Assembly (NCBI GenBank): GCA_964561025.1
Contig: CAZLNM010000003.1
Coordinates: 39,470 to 103,469, forward strand
Source: JAAZNF01 sp964561025
GTDB lineage: Bacteria > Myxococcota > B64-G9
Reading direction: 5' to 3'
DNA: 64,000 bases
Shown piece after piece: positions 18,116 through 26,343 of this stretch; positions within the stretch are counted from its first letter, which is position 1; each line of letters starts with the position of its first letter. The translations under genes and the position numbers were made by a program. Below the pieces are notes generated by a model. The model was not told the origin of the DNA and did no database searches. It saw nothing but the letters and a program-made list of their open reading frames with translations.

Positions 18116-19630
18116 TCACTTTCGAAAGAGGTTTTCGAGCTTCGAGAGCGATTCCTGTCTCTTGTCCCGAGCGGCACGGCGCGTACCGTCCTTTCGCAGC
18201 GAGAGCGAGATGCGCGCCTTTTCGAGGTCCACCGAGAGCACCCTCGCGTGGAGCCGCTGGCCTACTCGCACCACCTCGGAAGGATGCCGCACGAACCGGT
18301 CCGCGAGCTCGGAGACATGGATCAACCCCTGCACCGGCAGGCCCAGCTCCACGAAGGCGCCGAAGCCGGTGAGGTTGCTCACCGTGCCCGCGAGCTCCAT
18401 TCCCGGCTTGAGGTCGGCAAGCTCGCGCACGATGGGACTCGGCGCGCCGGTGGCCTCCGCCAGCGGAAGGCGCGCGCGGTGGGCGCGTTCCCAGGCGACC
18501 GCGGCGCGGACATCCTCGAGCGCCTGGCTAAGCATCTCGCCGTCCACGCAGTCCAGGTACTCGCCCAGGCCCAGCTCGTCGGCGGGCACGTCGGCGTACC
18601 CCTCCAGGGGATCCCGCAGGCGCCGCGCGGCCACCCGGGCGGCTTCTTCGAGCATGAGCCCGGCCTGTCCCCGGGCCTGCTTCATCAGGCCGGCGGCGCG
18701 CGCCGGTTCGCAAGACAGCGTCTTTTCAGCGAAGCGGGAGGCGATCTCCGGCGCGCCAGGCGTGCCCGCCAGGATAAAAAGCGCCACCCGCTCGACCCGG
18801 CGGGCCTTCAGCCAGTCCGCCACGCCCGCGAGGTCGGCGCGCCCGAAAACGGCGCTCTCCCCGTCATGCTCTCCGCCCAGGACGCAGGAACGGATCTCCT
18901 TGCGGCCGCACGCCACGCCGCCCACCGCCTCGAGCAGGGGTGGACGAGAGAGGAGCGAGCGGAGCGCCTCGGCCGCCTGCTCGATGACCTCGTCCTGGCA
19001 GCGTTCGTCGATGGCGCGCACCACCGCCCGCTCCGCGGCCCGCTCGATCTCGAGCGCGAGCTTGTCTTGGGCCTCGACATCTTCTTGTCCCGCCGCGTCG
19101 TCCGGGGCGCACACGATCTCCAGGCGCAGCAGCCGATCGGCGACGCCGCGCCGCGCGGCGAACCAGCGGTGGGGCGGGACGTCGGCGCAGCTCTCGCTGT
19201 GGGAGGCGAAGCGGGCGATCTCCGGCGGCAGGTTCGCGTGTGGCGCCAGGGCGAGAAAGCGCAGCCGCCCCTGCTTGAGGCACCGGCCGGCGCGAGCGAG
19301 CAGCCGCTGGCGAAGGCGATCCGGCGCCGCCTCGCCCGCGCCGCGCCGGGATGCGAAACGCGCCGCCTCGATCTCCAGGGCGCCGAGCCGCTCCACGGAA
19401 AGCCCGGCCGCGGCGCCGCGCAGGGCCCGGTAGCGTAAAAGACCCCGGCGCAGGCGCAGCCAGTGGGACGCAGCCAGCGACGCATCGGCCGCCTCGGGGT
19501 GTCTCAGCAGCTCGCCGAACGCCCCGGTCTCATCGGAGAGGCGGCACAGGGTCTCGAGCCGCTCCCGCGGCAGGCCGAACGACAACCCGGCGCGTTCCAG
19601 AAACTGCGCGGCGGATTCCATGGGCGACAT
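18116..19630 (-). CDS. Reduced Tex-like S1 RNA-binding protein
   Basis: Tex proteins are RNA-binding factors of about 770 residues with HTH, YqgF nuclease-like, helix-hairpin-helix and S1 domains. This one is 504 residues. The S1 domain (about 405-480) is close to Tex: DLKPGMELAGTVSNLTGFG, then ADRFVRHPSEVVRVGQ. Upstream, RRLRDPLEGY and LGLGEYLDCVD match the Tex segment after YqgF. The YqgF-like part is barely recognisable, and the helix-hairpin-helix region between that segment and S1 is missing. It is therefore a divergent, shortened Tex relative, possibly an RNA-binding paralogue without other functions. Met4 is an alternative start. Confidence 0.72.
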   Translation of the reverse strand: MSPMESAAQFLERAGLSFGLPRERLETLCRLSDETGAFGELLRHPEAADASLAASHWLRLRRGLLRYRALRGAAAGLSVERLGALEIEAARFASRRGAGEAAPDRLRQRLLARAGRCLKQGRLRFLALAPHANLPPEIARFASHSESCADVPPHRWFAARRGVADRLLRLEIVCAPDDAAGQEDVEAQDKLALEIERAAERAVVRAIDERCQDEVIEQAAEALRSLLSRPPLLEAVGGVACGRKEIRSCVLGGEHDGESAVFGRADLAGVADWLKARRVERVALFILAGTPGAPEIASRFAEKTLSCEPARAAGLMKQARGQAGLMLEEAARVAARRLRDPLEGYADVPADELGLGEYLDCVDGEMLSQALEDVRAAVAWERAHRARLPLAEATGAPSPIVRELADLKPGMELAGTVSNLTGFGAFVELGLPVQGLIHVSELADRFVRHPSEVVRVGQRLHARVLSVDLEKARISLSLRKDGTRRAARDKRQESLSKLENLFRK

Positions 19631-19648
19631 TTTCCGCGGCGCGTACGT

Positions 19649-20608
19649 TCAGTGCAAGAGCGGCGGCGGGCCGGGCGAGCCGTCTGGCGGCGGCTCGCCC
19701 CACTCCAGGTCGTCCTCCATGGCCTCCATGGCGCGTCGTCGCGCGCGCCGGCGGCGCAGGTAGGCCAGCACAAAGAGAAGGCTGCCGGCGATCCACACCA
19801 CGCTGGTGGTGGCGAGCACAGAAAACCAGGTGAAGCGCGACTTGAGATCGGCGCGCCACTCGTCCTCGAGCACGAGAAGCGGCTTGTCGTAGGCCTCCTC
19901 CAGCCCCGACAGGAAGGGCTCGCCACGAGCGAGCCGCAAAAGCGCGCTGGCGAAGGCCGGCGCCCCGTAACGCGACAGCAAGAACCCCACGAAGTCGATG
20001 CTCTGGGCGTAGGCCAGCTCCACGTCGTCGCCCTCGCCGGGGAAGCGCTCGGTGAGCGCCTCCAGCGAGTACAGCCGGCCGGAGAGTACGCCGCGGCCGA
20101 GCGCGGCCGAACGCTGGAAGTTCCACTCGCCGGCGCGGTACATGGCGTACCCCTCCTGGAACCAGCGCGGCAGGCGCGCGCCGGGAGCGGCGCGGTGCAA
20201 CCCCACGTGGGCGTACTCGTGGAGGAAGGTCTTCTGCATCTCGTCGATGGGCCGGCCGCCGCCCACGAACAACAGGATTACGCCCTGGCGCGGCAGGGCC
20301 ATGCCCGCGGCCCAGGGCGGCATGCGGATCGGAACCGGCGCGGCCCGCTCCAGCGCCGCGCGATCGGCGGCCAGGAACACGCTCACCGGCCCGCGCGCGG
20401 CCTCCCCCAGCTCCACGCTCATGTCGCGCACGGTGTCCTGCACCGCCGCCGCCAGATCGGCGGCCAGCGCTTCCATGCCTTCCGTGTGGTGAAAGACGAG
20501 CGCGCCATGAACCGTGCGCCGGGGCAGCTCGTCCCCGGCCGCCAACGCGGCCGGAAGTGGGAGGAAAAGAAGAAGAAGAAAGCGCGCGGCTCGCATCCTT
20601 GGCAGCAT
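19649..20608 (-). CDS. Membrane-anchored zinc peptidase (peptidase MA-like)
   Basis: The 319-residue protein has an N-terminal signal, an extracytoplasmic gluzincin-like domain with HEYAH (His130, Glu131, His134) and the third metal ligand in WFQEGYA (Glu152), and a transmembrane helix near 262-283 followed by an Arg-rich cytoplasmic tail. This layout fits the peptidase MA family, whose substrates are mostly unknown. A function in processing envelope proteins is inferred. ATG 20608 or 20596 may be used; neither has a clear ribosome site. The gene lies 29 bases after the ferredoxin-type gene and 18 before the Tex-like gene, so co-transcription is plausible. Confidence 0.8.
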   Translation of the reverse strand: MLPRMRAARFLLLLFLPLPAALAAGDELPRRTVHGALVFHHTEGMEALAADLAAAVQDTVRDMSVELGEAARGPVSVFLAADRAALERAAPVPIRMPPWAAGMALPRQGVILLFVGGGRPIDEMQKTFLHEYAHVGLHRAAPGARLPRWFQEGYAMYRAGEWNFQRSAALGRGVLSGRLYSLEALTERFPGEGDDVELAYAQSIDFVGFLLSRYGAPAFASALLRLARGEPFLSGLEEAYDKPLLVLEDEWRADLKSRFTWFSVLATTSVVWIAGSLLFVLAYLRRRRARRRAMEAMEDDLEWGEPPPDGSPGPPPLLH

Positions 20609-20637
20609 GGGCACGGCGGGCGGGGTTGTCAATCGGC

Positions 20638-21960
20638 TCACAGCTCGCGCGGGACGTTCTTGGCCCGGCCCGTGCGGGAGAAGCCCTCGAGGAGCAGGCG
20701 CACGAAGCGGCTGCGGAGCTGGCGCCGGGCCAGGACCTTCTTGGCCGGCGGCAGGGAGAGCAGGGCGCCGAAAAACAGGTTGAGCGCCCGGTGGGAGAGC
20801 GCCTGCCCATCGAAGATCAGGTGCTGCAGCTTGCCGCGCTCGAGCGCCTGCAAGACCATCTTCTCGATGGCGTTCTTCGGGGTGAGCACCCGCTCGCCGA
20901 TGGGCGCGAGGCGGATGGCGCCGCTCTGGCAGTGGCGGTGGCACACGCCGCAGCCGAGGCACAGCGCGCCGTTCACCCGCGAGACACTGCGCCGCCGCGG
21001 TTGGCTGCGCGAGCCGGCCGCCGGCACCCGGTCGATGACGCGCACCGGGCACACCTTCTCGCAGCGGCCGCAGCCGTTGCAACGCTCGAGGTCGATGCGG
21101 GCGACGTAGTTGGAGGTCACCAGGCGCCGGGTGTCCGAGAGCGCGCGCAGGCCGTACAGCATCTCGCAGCAACAGGCGCAGCAGTTGCAGATGAAGGTCG
21201 GGCGGTGCTGCACGTTGTCGGCCATCTGCACCATGTCGTGCTCGCGGGCGAAGGCCAGAACCTCCAGGGCGCGGGCCTTGTCGATGCGCCGGGCCAGGCC
21301 GGCGCGCACCAGGTAGTCCGCCCCGAAGCCCAGGGAAAGGCACATATCGCGCGGGAGCCGGCAGGGATCGCCGAGGTGCTCCTTGACGTGGCGGCAGTGG
21401 CACAGGCCCTCGCCGAAGCTTGCAGCCGACTCGATGATGGCCGAGGCCTTCTCGTAGTCCAGCACCTGGCTCTCCACCTCGGCATCCAGCGCGTCCTCGT
21501 GGACCAGCGGCCGGGCCAGGAAGGTGTCCGCCTCGGCCACCATGCGGAAGAACCCCAGCGACGGGTCGTCATGGAGGTAACGGAACATGAGCTCGGCGGC
21601 GTGCTTCTGGTCGATGTCGTCCCGCACCCGCATCATGGTGAACTCGAAGAAGCCGATCACCGCGGGGTTGAGGTGGTAGAGCACCACCCCGTCGGGGCGG
21701 GGCAGATCCACCACCAGGCCGCGGGGGACCAGCGACTCGAGCACGCGGCGGCAGGCGTCCTCGCGCAGGCCCGCCCGCCGGGCCACCTTGGCGGCGCTGG
21801 AGGGGATCATGGGCATGGCGGCCGCCACCCGGCAGTCCTCCTCCGAGAACAGGGTCTCGAGCAGCTCGAAGAACTCGCGCCGCGGCGGGGCGCCGATGGG
21901 CATGCGGTCGAGGCGCTGCTGTAGCGAAAAATACGCGGGCTTCATTCCCAGGTGGGCCAT
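20638..21960 (-). CDS. 4Fe-4S dicluster protein with Cys-rich CNCCxCCC motif
   Basis: This 440-residue cytoplasmic protein joins a winged-helix-like N-terminal half (AKVARRAGLREDACRRVLESL) to an iron-sulfur half. Visible are CHCRHVKEHLGDPC, the unusual FICNCCACCCE, and two ferredoxin motifs, CNGCGRCEKVCP and CLGCGVCHRHCQ. Similar proteins occur in anaerobic and facultative Deltaproteobacteria and are assumed to move electrons, but no reaction is established. The first half suggests DNA or protein binding, so a redox sensor is an alternative. It is in a minus-strand block with other small redox proteins. Confidence 0.75.
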   Translation of the reverse strand: MAHLGMKPAYFSLQQRLDRMPIGAPPRREFFELLETLFSEEDCRVAAAMPMIPSSAAKVARRAGLREDACRRVLESLVPRGLVVDLPRPDGVVLYHLNPAVIGFFEFTMMRVRDDIDQKHAAELMFRYLHDDPSLGFFRMVAEADTFLARPLVHEDALDAEVESQVLDYEKASAIIESAASFGEGLCHCRHVKEHLGDPCRLPRDMCLSLGFGADYLVRAGLARRIDKARALEVLAFAREHDMVQMADNVQHRPTFICNCCACCCEMLYGLRALSDTRRLVTSNYVARIDLERCNGCGRCEKVCPVRVIDRVPAAGSRSQPRRRSVSRVNGALCLGCGVCHRHCQSGAIRLAPIGERVLTPKNAIEKMVLQALERGKLQHLIFDGQALSHRALNLFFGALLSLPPAKKVLARRQLRSRFVRLLLEGFSRTGRAKNVPREL

Positions 21961-21999
21961 GGGTCTCCTTGCGGGCCGGGGCGAACCCGGCGGGCGCGC

Positions 22000-23463
22000 T
22001 CACACCGGGCAGCAGGCGGTGTTGTTCTGGCAACAGGCGTAGCCCGAGGGACAGCAGCCCGCGCCGCAGCACACCGGGTACTCGGGCGGGCAGCAGGTCT
22101 CGGGGCAGCAGGTGTCGGAGGCGGCGCAGCAGTACTGGCCGCAGCACTGGTTGCCCGCCGGGCAGCAGCCGTTGGGACAGCAGGTCGGCCGGTCCGCGGT
22201 GCAGCAATACTGGGCGTTGCAGCAGCTCGTGCCGTCGGGACAGCAGCCGGGCCCGCAGCACACGTTGTTGGGGGAGGCGCAGCAGCCCCCGCCGGGACAG
22301 CACAGGCCGCCCGAGACGCAGCAGGAGCCCGGGCAGCAGGTGGGGTGCGTCGAGGGGCAGCACCCCTCGCCGCCGCAGCAGATGTCACCGGCGCCGCTGC
22401 AACGGGCGTTGCAGGCGCCGCAGTTCTGCGGATCGGTGGCCAGGTTGGTGCAGGCGCCGCCGCAGCAGTCGAGGCTCGTTGCGCACGGCTCGCAGCTCGT
22501 GCCGCAAAAGTCGCGCGTGACGCGGGCGGTGCAGCGGTCCACCTGGCGGATGTAGCCGCTCTGGCACTCGAACTCGCAGCGCCCGCCCACGCACAGGGCG
22601 GTGGCGTAGGCCGGGACCGGGCAGGGATCGCAGCGATCGCCGCAGCTCTCCACCGCGTCGTCGGGCAGGCACCGGTCGCCGCACTCGTGGCGGCCCGGCA
22701 GGCACTGGTAGGCGCACTGCCCGGCCACGCACAGGGCCCGGGCGCCCTCGCGGGGGGCGCAGCTCTGTTCGGCGCCGGCCTCGTCGCGGTTGCCGTCGCA
22801 GTCGTTGTCGAGCCCGTCGCACACCTCGCTCTCCGAGGTGGGGATGTCGCCCTCCACCCAGCCGCCGCCCGAGACGCTGCAGTGGAGCACCGAGGTGGCG
22901 CAACGCATACGCTGGCACTGGCGCGCCGCGGTACAAGGCGCGCCGCCGGGCAGGGCCACGAAGTCGAAGGGTTCTCCCTGGAGGCTGCGGCAGAAGTACT
23001 CCTGGCCCTCGAAGCTCGCGCACAGGTCGCAGGCGGTCTTGGCGTCGCACGGGAAAGGCGGGTGGGCCTGCGACGGCAGCTCGGCGGCGGGCGAGCACGG
23101 GGGGTGGCAGACGCCTTCCTCGTCGGTCTTGCCGTCGCAGTCGTCGTCCTTCTGGTTGCAGCGCTCGGCCGCGCCGGGGTGGATCGCGGCGTCGTCGTCG
23201 TCGCAGTCGTTTTGCACCGAAAAGCCGTCGCCGTCGGCGTCGGTGCCCGCGGGGAGGCATTGGCCCTTGGCGCACACCTGGCCCGGCGGGCAGTTCACCC
23301 CGGCGCAAGGGTCCGGCGGGAGCTGGCAACGCCCGTCGATGCAGCGCTCCAGGCCCGGGCAGTCGGTGTCGGTCTTGCAGCCGCCGCTGTTGCTGCAGCA
23401 GAGACACAGCGCCTGAAGGAGGAACATGGCACCAAGCCAAATGCAGGCGGCCGTCCGGCTCAT
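22000..23463 (-). CDS. Cys-rich lipoprotein with MopE-like motifs and granulin-like CC repeats
   Basis: The 487-residue product has a lipoprotein-like signal with cysteines at 20, 22 and 23. The N-terminal part has two MopE-type metal-binding motifs: NDCDDDDAAIHPGAAERC with KDDDCDGKTDE, and CDGLDNDCDGNRDE. From about residue 375 to the end the sequence is a chain of CC pairs in the pattern PxCCxxxCC, such as THPTCCPGSCC and DRPTCCPNGCC, which resembles eukaryotic granulin repeats. Such a disulfide ladder would fold only outside the cytoplasm. Function is unknown; a rigid surface stalk or metal-binding adhesin are options. Confidence 0.78.
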   Translation of the reverse strand: MSRTAACIWLGAMFLLQALCLCCSNSGGCKTDTDCPGLERCIDGRCQLPPDPCAGVNCPPGQVCAKGQCLPAGTDADGDGFSVQNDCDDDDAAIHPGAAERCNQKDDDCDGKTDEEGVCHPPCSPAAELPSQAHPPFPCDAKTACDLCASFEGQEYFCRSLQGEPFDFVALPGGAPCTAARQCQRMRCATSVLHCSVSGGGWVEGDIPTSESEVCDGLDNDCDGNRDEAGAEQSCAPREGARALCVAGQCAYQCLPGRHECGDRCLPDDAVESCGDRCDPCPVPAYATALCVGGRCEFECQSGYIRQVDRCTARVTRDFCGTSCEPCATSLDCCGGACTNLATDPQNCGACNARCSGAGDICCGGEGCCPSTHPTCCPGSCCVSGGLCCPGGGCCASPNNVCCGPGCCPDGTSCCNAQYCCTADRPTCCPNGCCPAGNQCCGQYCCAASDTCCPETCCPPEYPVCCGAGCCPSGYACCQNNTACCPV

Positions 23464-23521
23464 GCGCTCATTCTACCCGCGTTCTTTGCCCAAGATCCAC
23501 CGCCATCGTGAGGGGATCGGG

Positions 23522-24430
23522 TCAGGCGGGCCAGTAGCGGGCGGCCACCGGCCGGCGCGGGGCCGGCGCGCGGTACCACTCGCGGGTCTTGCCCACCGCC
23601 ACCACCGCGTGGATGTGCTCGCCCGGCGAGAGCTCGAGGAGCCGGCGGATGCGGCCGTCGCGCCGGATGGCCTCGACCGCGAAGCCGATGAGGCAGGTGC
23701 CGTAGCCGGCGGCGTGGGCGAAGAGCGTCATCTGGCCGGCCGCCAGCAGGGCGTCCTCCGCGGGACAGGAGGCGCCGGGCCGCGAGCCGATCAAAATGGC
23801 CGCCGGCGCGCCGTGGAAGAGCCGGTCGCGCCCGCCGCGCTCAAACTCCTCGAGGCCGCGCTTCACCGAGGGGTAGTACTCGCGGTAGTACTGGCCCAGC
23901 GCGTCCTTCAGGAACGCCTTGGCGAAGAGCCGCGCTGGCCCCGACTCGGCCAGGCGGTTCAGGCGGCGCAAGAAGTCCGCCACCGCCCGGCCCAGGCGCA
24001 TCACCGCGGCGCGGTCGGGCAGGATGGCGAAGGTCCACTGCTGGCTGTTGGTGCCCGAGGGCGCGGTGATGCCGATCCGCACCAGGTCCTCGAGGAGATC
24101 GCGCGGCACCGGCCGCTCCAGAAACAGGCGGCTGGAGCGGCGCGACTTCATCAGGTGCGCCAGCGCCGCGGCGTCGAAGCGACCGTAGGGGAGCCAGCCG
24201 GGCCGGTTCTCGACGGTCCGAAGCTCGGTGGCGCCCGCCTCGATCCCGGCCACGCTCACGGCCCCGGTGGGGCAGATGGCGGCGCAGTGGCCGCAGCGGA
24301 TGGAGCGATCGCCGGTGACGTGCGCCTTGCCGTCCACCATGGAGAGCGTCTGGCTGGGGCAGACCTTCACGCACAGGCCGCAGCCGTTGCAGCGGGCGGT
24401 GTCGATGGTGGTGGCGGGTTTTTCGGGCAT
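23522..24430 (-). CDS. Ferredoxin-nitroreductase fusion protein
   Basis: The N-terminal 60 residues form a two-cluster ferredoxin domain (CNGCGLCVKVCP, Cys14-17-20-24, then RCGHCAAICP, Cys46-49-53). The remaining ~220 residues are an FMN nitroreductase fold with SRRSSRLFLERPVPRD and APSGTNSQQW. In the second cluster motif the first cysteine is Ser43, leaving three ligands. Such fusions reduce nitro compounds or quinones with electrons from the clusters; the physiological substrate is unknown. At 302 residues the length is normal. The start ATG opens the ferredoxin directly. Confidence 0.85.
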   Translation of the reverse strand: MPEKPATTIDTARCNGCGLCVKVCPSQTLSMVDGKAHVTGDRSIRCGHCAAICPTGAVSVAGIEAGATELRTVENRPGWLPYGRFDAAALAHLMKSRRSSRLFLERPVPRDLLEDLVRIGITAPSGTNSQQWTFAILPDRAAVMRLGRAVADFLRRLNRLAESGPARLFAKAFLKDALGQYYREYYPSVKRGLEEFERGGRDRLFHGAPAAILIGSRPGASCPAEDALLAAGQMTLFAHAAGYGTCLIGFAVEAIRRDGRIRRLLELSPGEHIHAVVAVGKTREWYRAPAPRRPVAARYWPA

Positions 24431-24482
24431 GGGGGCATTATTGGGCAGGGGGCCGACAAACTCAAGCGCGGGCGGCGGGGCC

Positions 24483-25118
24483 TCACGGCTCTGCGCCCAG
24501 ACGGTGAAAGATGGTCGCCGCGCCGGACGCGCCCGCCATCTCGGCGCGCACGGTGCCGCCGGCGCTCACCAGGTACCAGTGCGGCACGCCGCGCAGGTTG
24601 AGCTTCTTTTGGAGCTTGCGCTCGGTGTCCAAAAAGACCACGCCGCCGATCTCCTGCGCCATCTGCTCGAGGTTCGCCTCCGTGTCCGAGCCCACCACCA
24701 CGCGGAGCCCGAGCCGGGTGCTGGAGCGGGTCTTTTCCCGGATGGCGCGGATGACGCCGATGGCGTCGCGGCAGTGCGGGCACCAGGGCGCCAGGAACAA
24801 CACGATGCAGGCGTCCCGGCCCAGGCATTCGTCGACCGCGCTCGGGCTGTGCTTCGACAGCGGCAGCACGACCGAGGGAAAGCGCGCCGGGAGCAGCAGC
24901 CAGACCACCAGCGCGACCACCCCCGCCAGCGGCAGCAGGCGGGTCCACTTCGGCAGGGGCCGGCGCCGATCGAGAGGTTGCACGGGGCGCCCCCGGGGCC
25001 GGTCCTCGGTCGAGCTCTTCGCCAGGAGCGAGCGGAGCTCTTCCGGGTCGGCGCCGCAGCGCGGACAGCGGGCCGCTTCCGCGGGAAGTTCGGCGTGGCA
25101 GTTGAGGCATTCCGGCAT
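24483..25118 (-). CDS. Zinc-ribbon and membrane-tethered thioredoxin-like protein
   Basis: The 211-residue protein has a zinc ribbon at the N-terminus (Cys4, Cys7, Cys18, Cys21), a transmembrane helix at about 60-78, then a thioredoxin fold with WCPHC (Cys113, Cys116) and a cis-proline segment GVPHWY. By the positive-inside rule the ribbon is cytoplasmic and the thioredoxin domain periplasmic, so it would act in disulfide exchange or as a TlpA-like reductase. A two-compartment link is unusual and may signal redox state across the membrane; that is inference. Cys-rich exported proteins are encoded close by. Confidence 0.8.
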   Translation of the reverse strand: MPECLNCHAELPAEAARCPRCGADPEELRSLLAKSSTEDRPRGRPVQPLDRRRPLPKWTRLLPLAGVVALVVWLLLPARFPSVVLPLSKHSPSAVDECLGRDACIVLFLAPWCPHCRDAIGVIRAIREKTRSSTRLGLRVVVGSDTEANLEQMAQEIGGVVFLDTERKLQKKLNLRGVPHWYLVSAGGTVRAEMAGASGAATIFHRLGAEP

Positions 25119-25151
25119 GGCTCCTCCTCGGGCCCGGGCTTTCGGCTCGAT

Positions 25152-25880
25152 TCACCCGCCTTGCGCGAGCGGGGGAAAGCCGAGCGATTCCAAGATGCGG
25201 CGCAGATCTTCCCCCGCCGGGCAGGAGAAGGTCCGGGGGCGCTCGTCGGCGGGATGGACCAGGCGCGCCTCGTTGGCGTGGAGGAAGATGCGGTTTTCGA
25301 GGGCGGGCAAGATTTGGCGGGCGCCGTAGAGCGCGTCGCCGGCCACCGGGTGCCCGAGGTGGGCCAGATGGGCGCGGATCTGGTGCCGCACGCCGGTGTG
25401 GATCTGGACCCGGCACAGGGTGAAGCCACCCGCGGACGAGAGCGGCACGATCTCGGTGCGCGCCTTTCGGGGTCTGCGCACCCGGCGCCGCGGGGCCTCC
25501 GACACCACTTGCACCTTCTTCGAGCGACGGTAACGCTCGCCCAGCGGCGCCTCGCAGGAGACGGGCGAACGCAGCTCGCCCTCCGCCAGCGCCAGGTAGC
25601 GCTTCTCGACCGCTCCTTCCGAGAAGGCCTGGCGCAGCGCGCGGTACAGCTCCGGGGTGCGCGCCGCCAGCACGAGCCCGGAGGTGGGGCGGTCCAGCCG
25701 GTGCAGCAGGGCCGGGGCGTCGGCGGGGCCCACGCCGGCGAGCTCGGGATATTTCCGTGTGAGCCAGCCGGAGAGCGTCTCGCCATCGCCGGCGCCGGGG
25801 AAGGTGTGCCAGCCGGCGGGCTTGAACAGGGCCAGCAGGCCGGCCTCATCGGCCAGGATTCTGGGGGTCCGGTGGGGCAT
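25152..25880 (-). CDS. RluA-family pseudouridine synthase
   Basis: The 242-residue protein converts uridine to pseudouridine in rRNA or tRNA. The catalytic motif HRLDRPTSGL has the nucleophile Asp63. HTGVRHQIRAHLAHLGHPVAGDALYG matches the conserved family segment. There is no S4 domain, so it belongs to the shorter RluA-type members; the exact target position cannot be told. The start overlaps the upstream lipoprotein gene by 35 bases, in a row with the zinc-ribbon membrane protein gene. Confidence 0.88.
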   Translation of the reverse strand: MPHRTPRILADEAGLLALFKPAGWHTFPGAGDGETLSGWLTRKYPELAGVGPADAPALLHRLDRPTSGLVLAARTPELYRALRQAFSEGAVEKRYLALAEGELRSPVSCEAPLGERYRRSKKVQVVSEAPRRRVRRPRKARTEIVPLSSAGGFTLCRVQIHTGVRHQIRAHLAHLGHPVAGDALYGARQILPALENRIFLHANEARLVHPADERPRTFSCPAGEDLRRILESLGFPPLAQGG

Positions 25881-26343
25881 CGTCCGCGGGGGATGGGACG
25901 GGGGGTGCGCTCTCGTCGCACCCCGGCGGCGGGAAGGGGAACGGCCCGCCCTTCTGGCTCACCAGGATCCAGTTGCGCTCCTGTTGCTCCCAGACCTGCT
26001 CCACCGTCTCGTTCTGGATCACCGTGGACGGGAGCCGGTAGAAGCTCATGTGGATGCGCACCGTGGCGCGGAAGGTGCCCGGCAGGGGAGTGACCGAGCG
26101 CAGCTCGTAGTTGGTGATGTGCACGTCGTCCTTGGCGTCCTCGATCAGATCGACGAACGCCTTGCGGCAGTCCGGGCGCACCACCGCGGCGGCCAGGTCG
26201 CTGTACTGCCAGCGCACGTTGCGGTGGAACAGGTTGACCACCGAGCGCAGGTCGCTGGGGGATTGTTCGTGGGCGGCGGCGCAGCCCGAAAGCAACGCGG
26301 CGCAGACGATGCCCAGCGCCCGGGACAGGATGGGCCGGGTCAT
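25846..26343 (-). CDS. Small lipoprotein of unknown function
   Basis: The 165-residue product has a lipoprotein signal (ALLSGC, Cys21) and a single alpha+beta domain with an NTF2-like look: SVVNLFHRNVRWQYSD, then alternating strands and a final WEQQERNWILVS. No active site is visible. The last ~20 residues are Pro/Asp-rich. The start ATG overlaps the stop of the zinc-ribbon membrane protein by four bases (ATGA), and the 3' end overlaps the pseudouridine synthase by 35 bases, so the three genes form one transcript. Confidence 0.75.
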   Translation of the reverse strand: MTRPILSRALGIVCAALLSGCAAAHEQSPSDLRSVVNLFHRNVRWQYSDLAAAVVRPDCRKAFVDLIEDAKDDVHITNYELRSVTPLPGTFRATVRIHMSFYRLPSTVIQNETVEQVWEQQERNWILVSQKGGPFPFPPPGCDESAPPVPSPADDAPPDPQNPGR

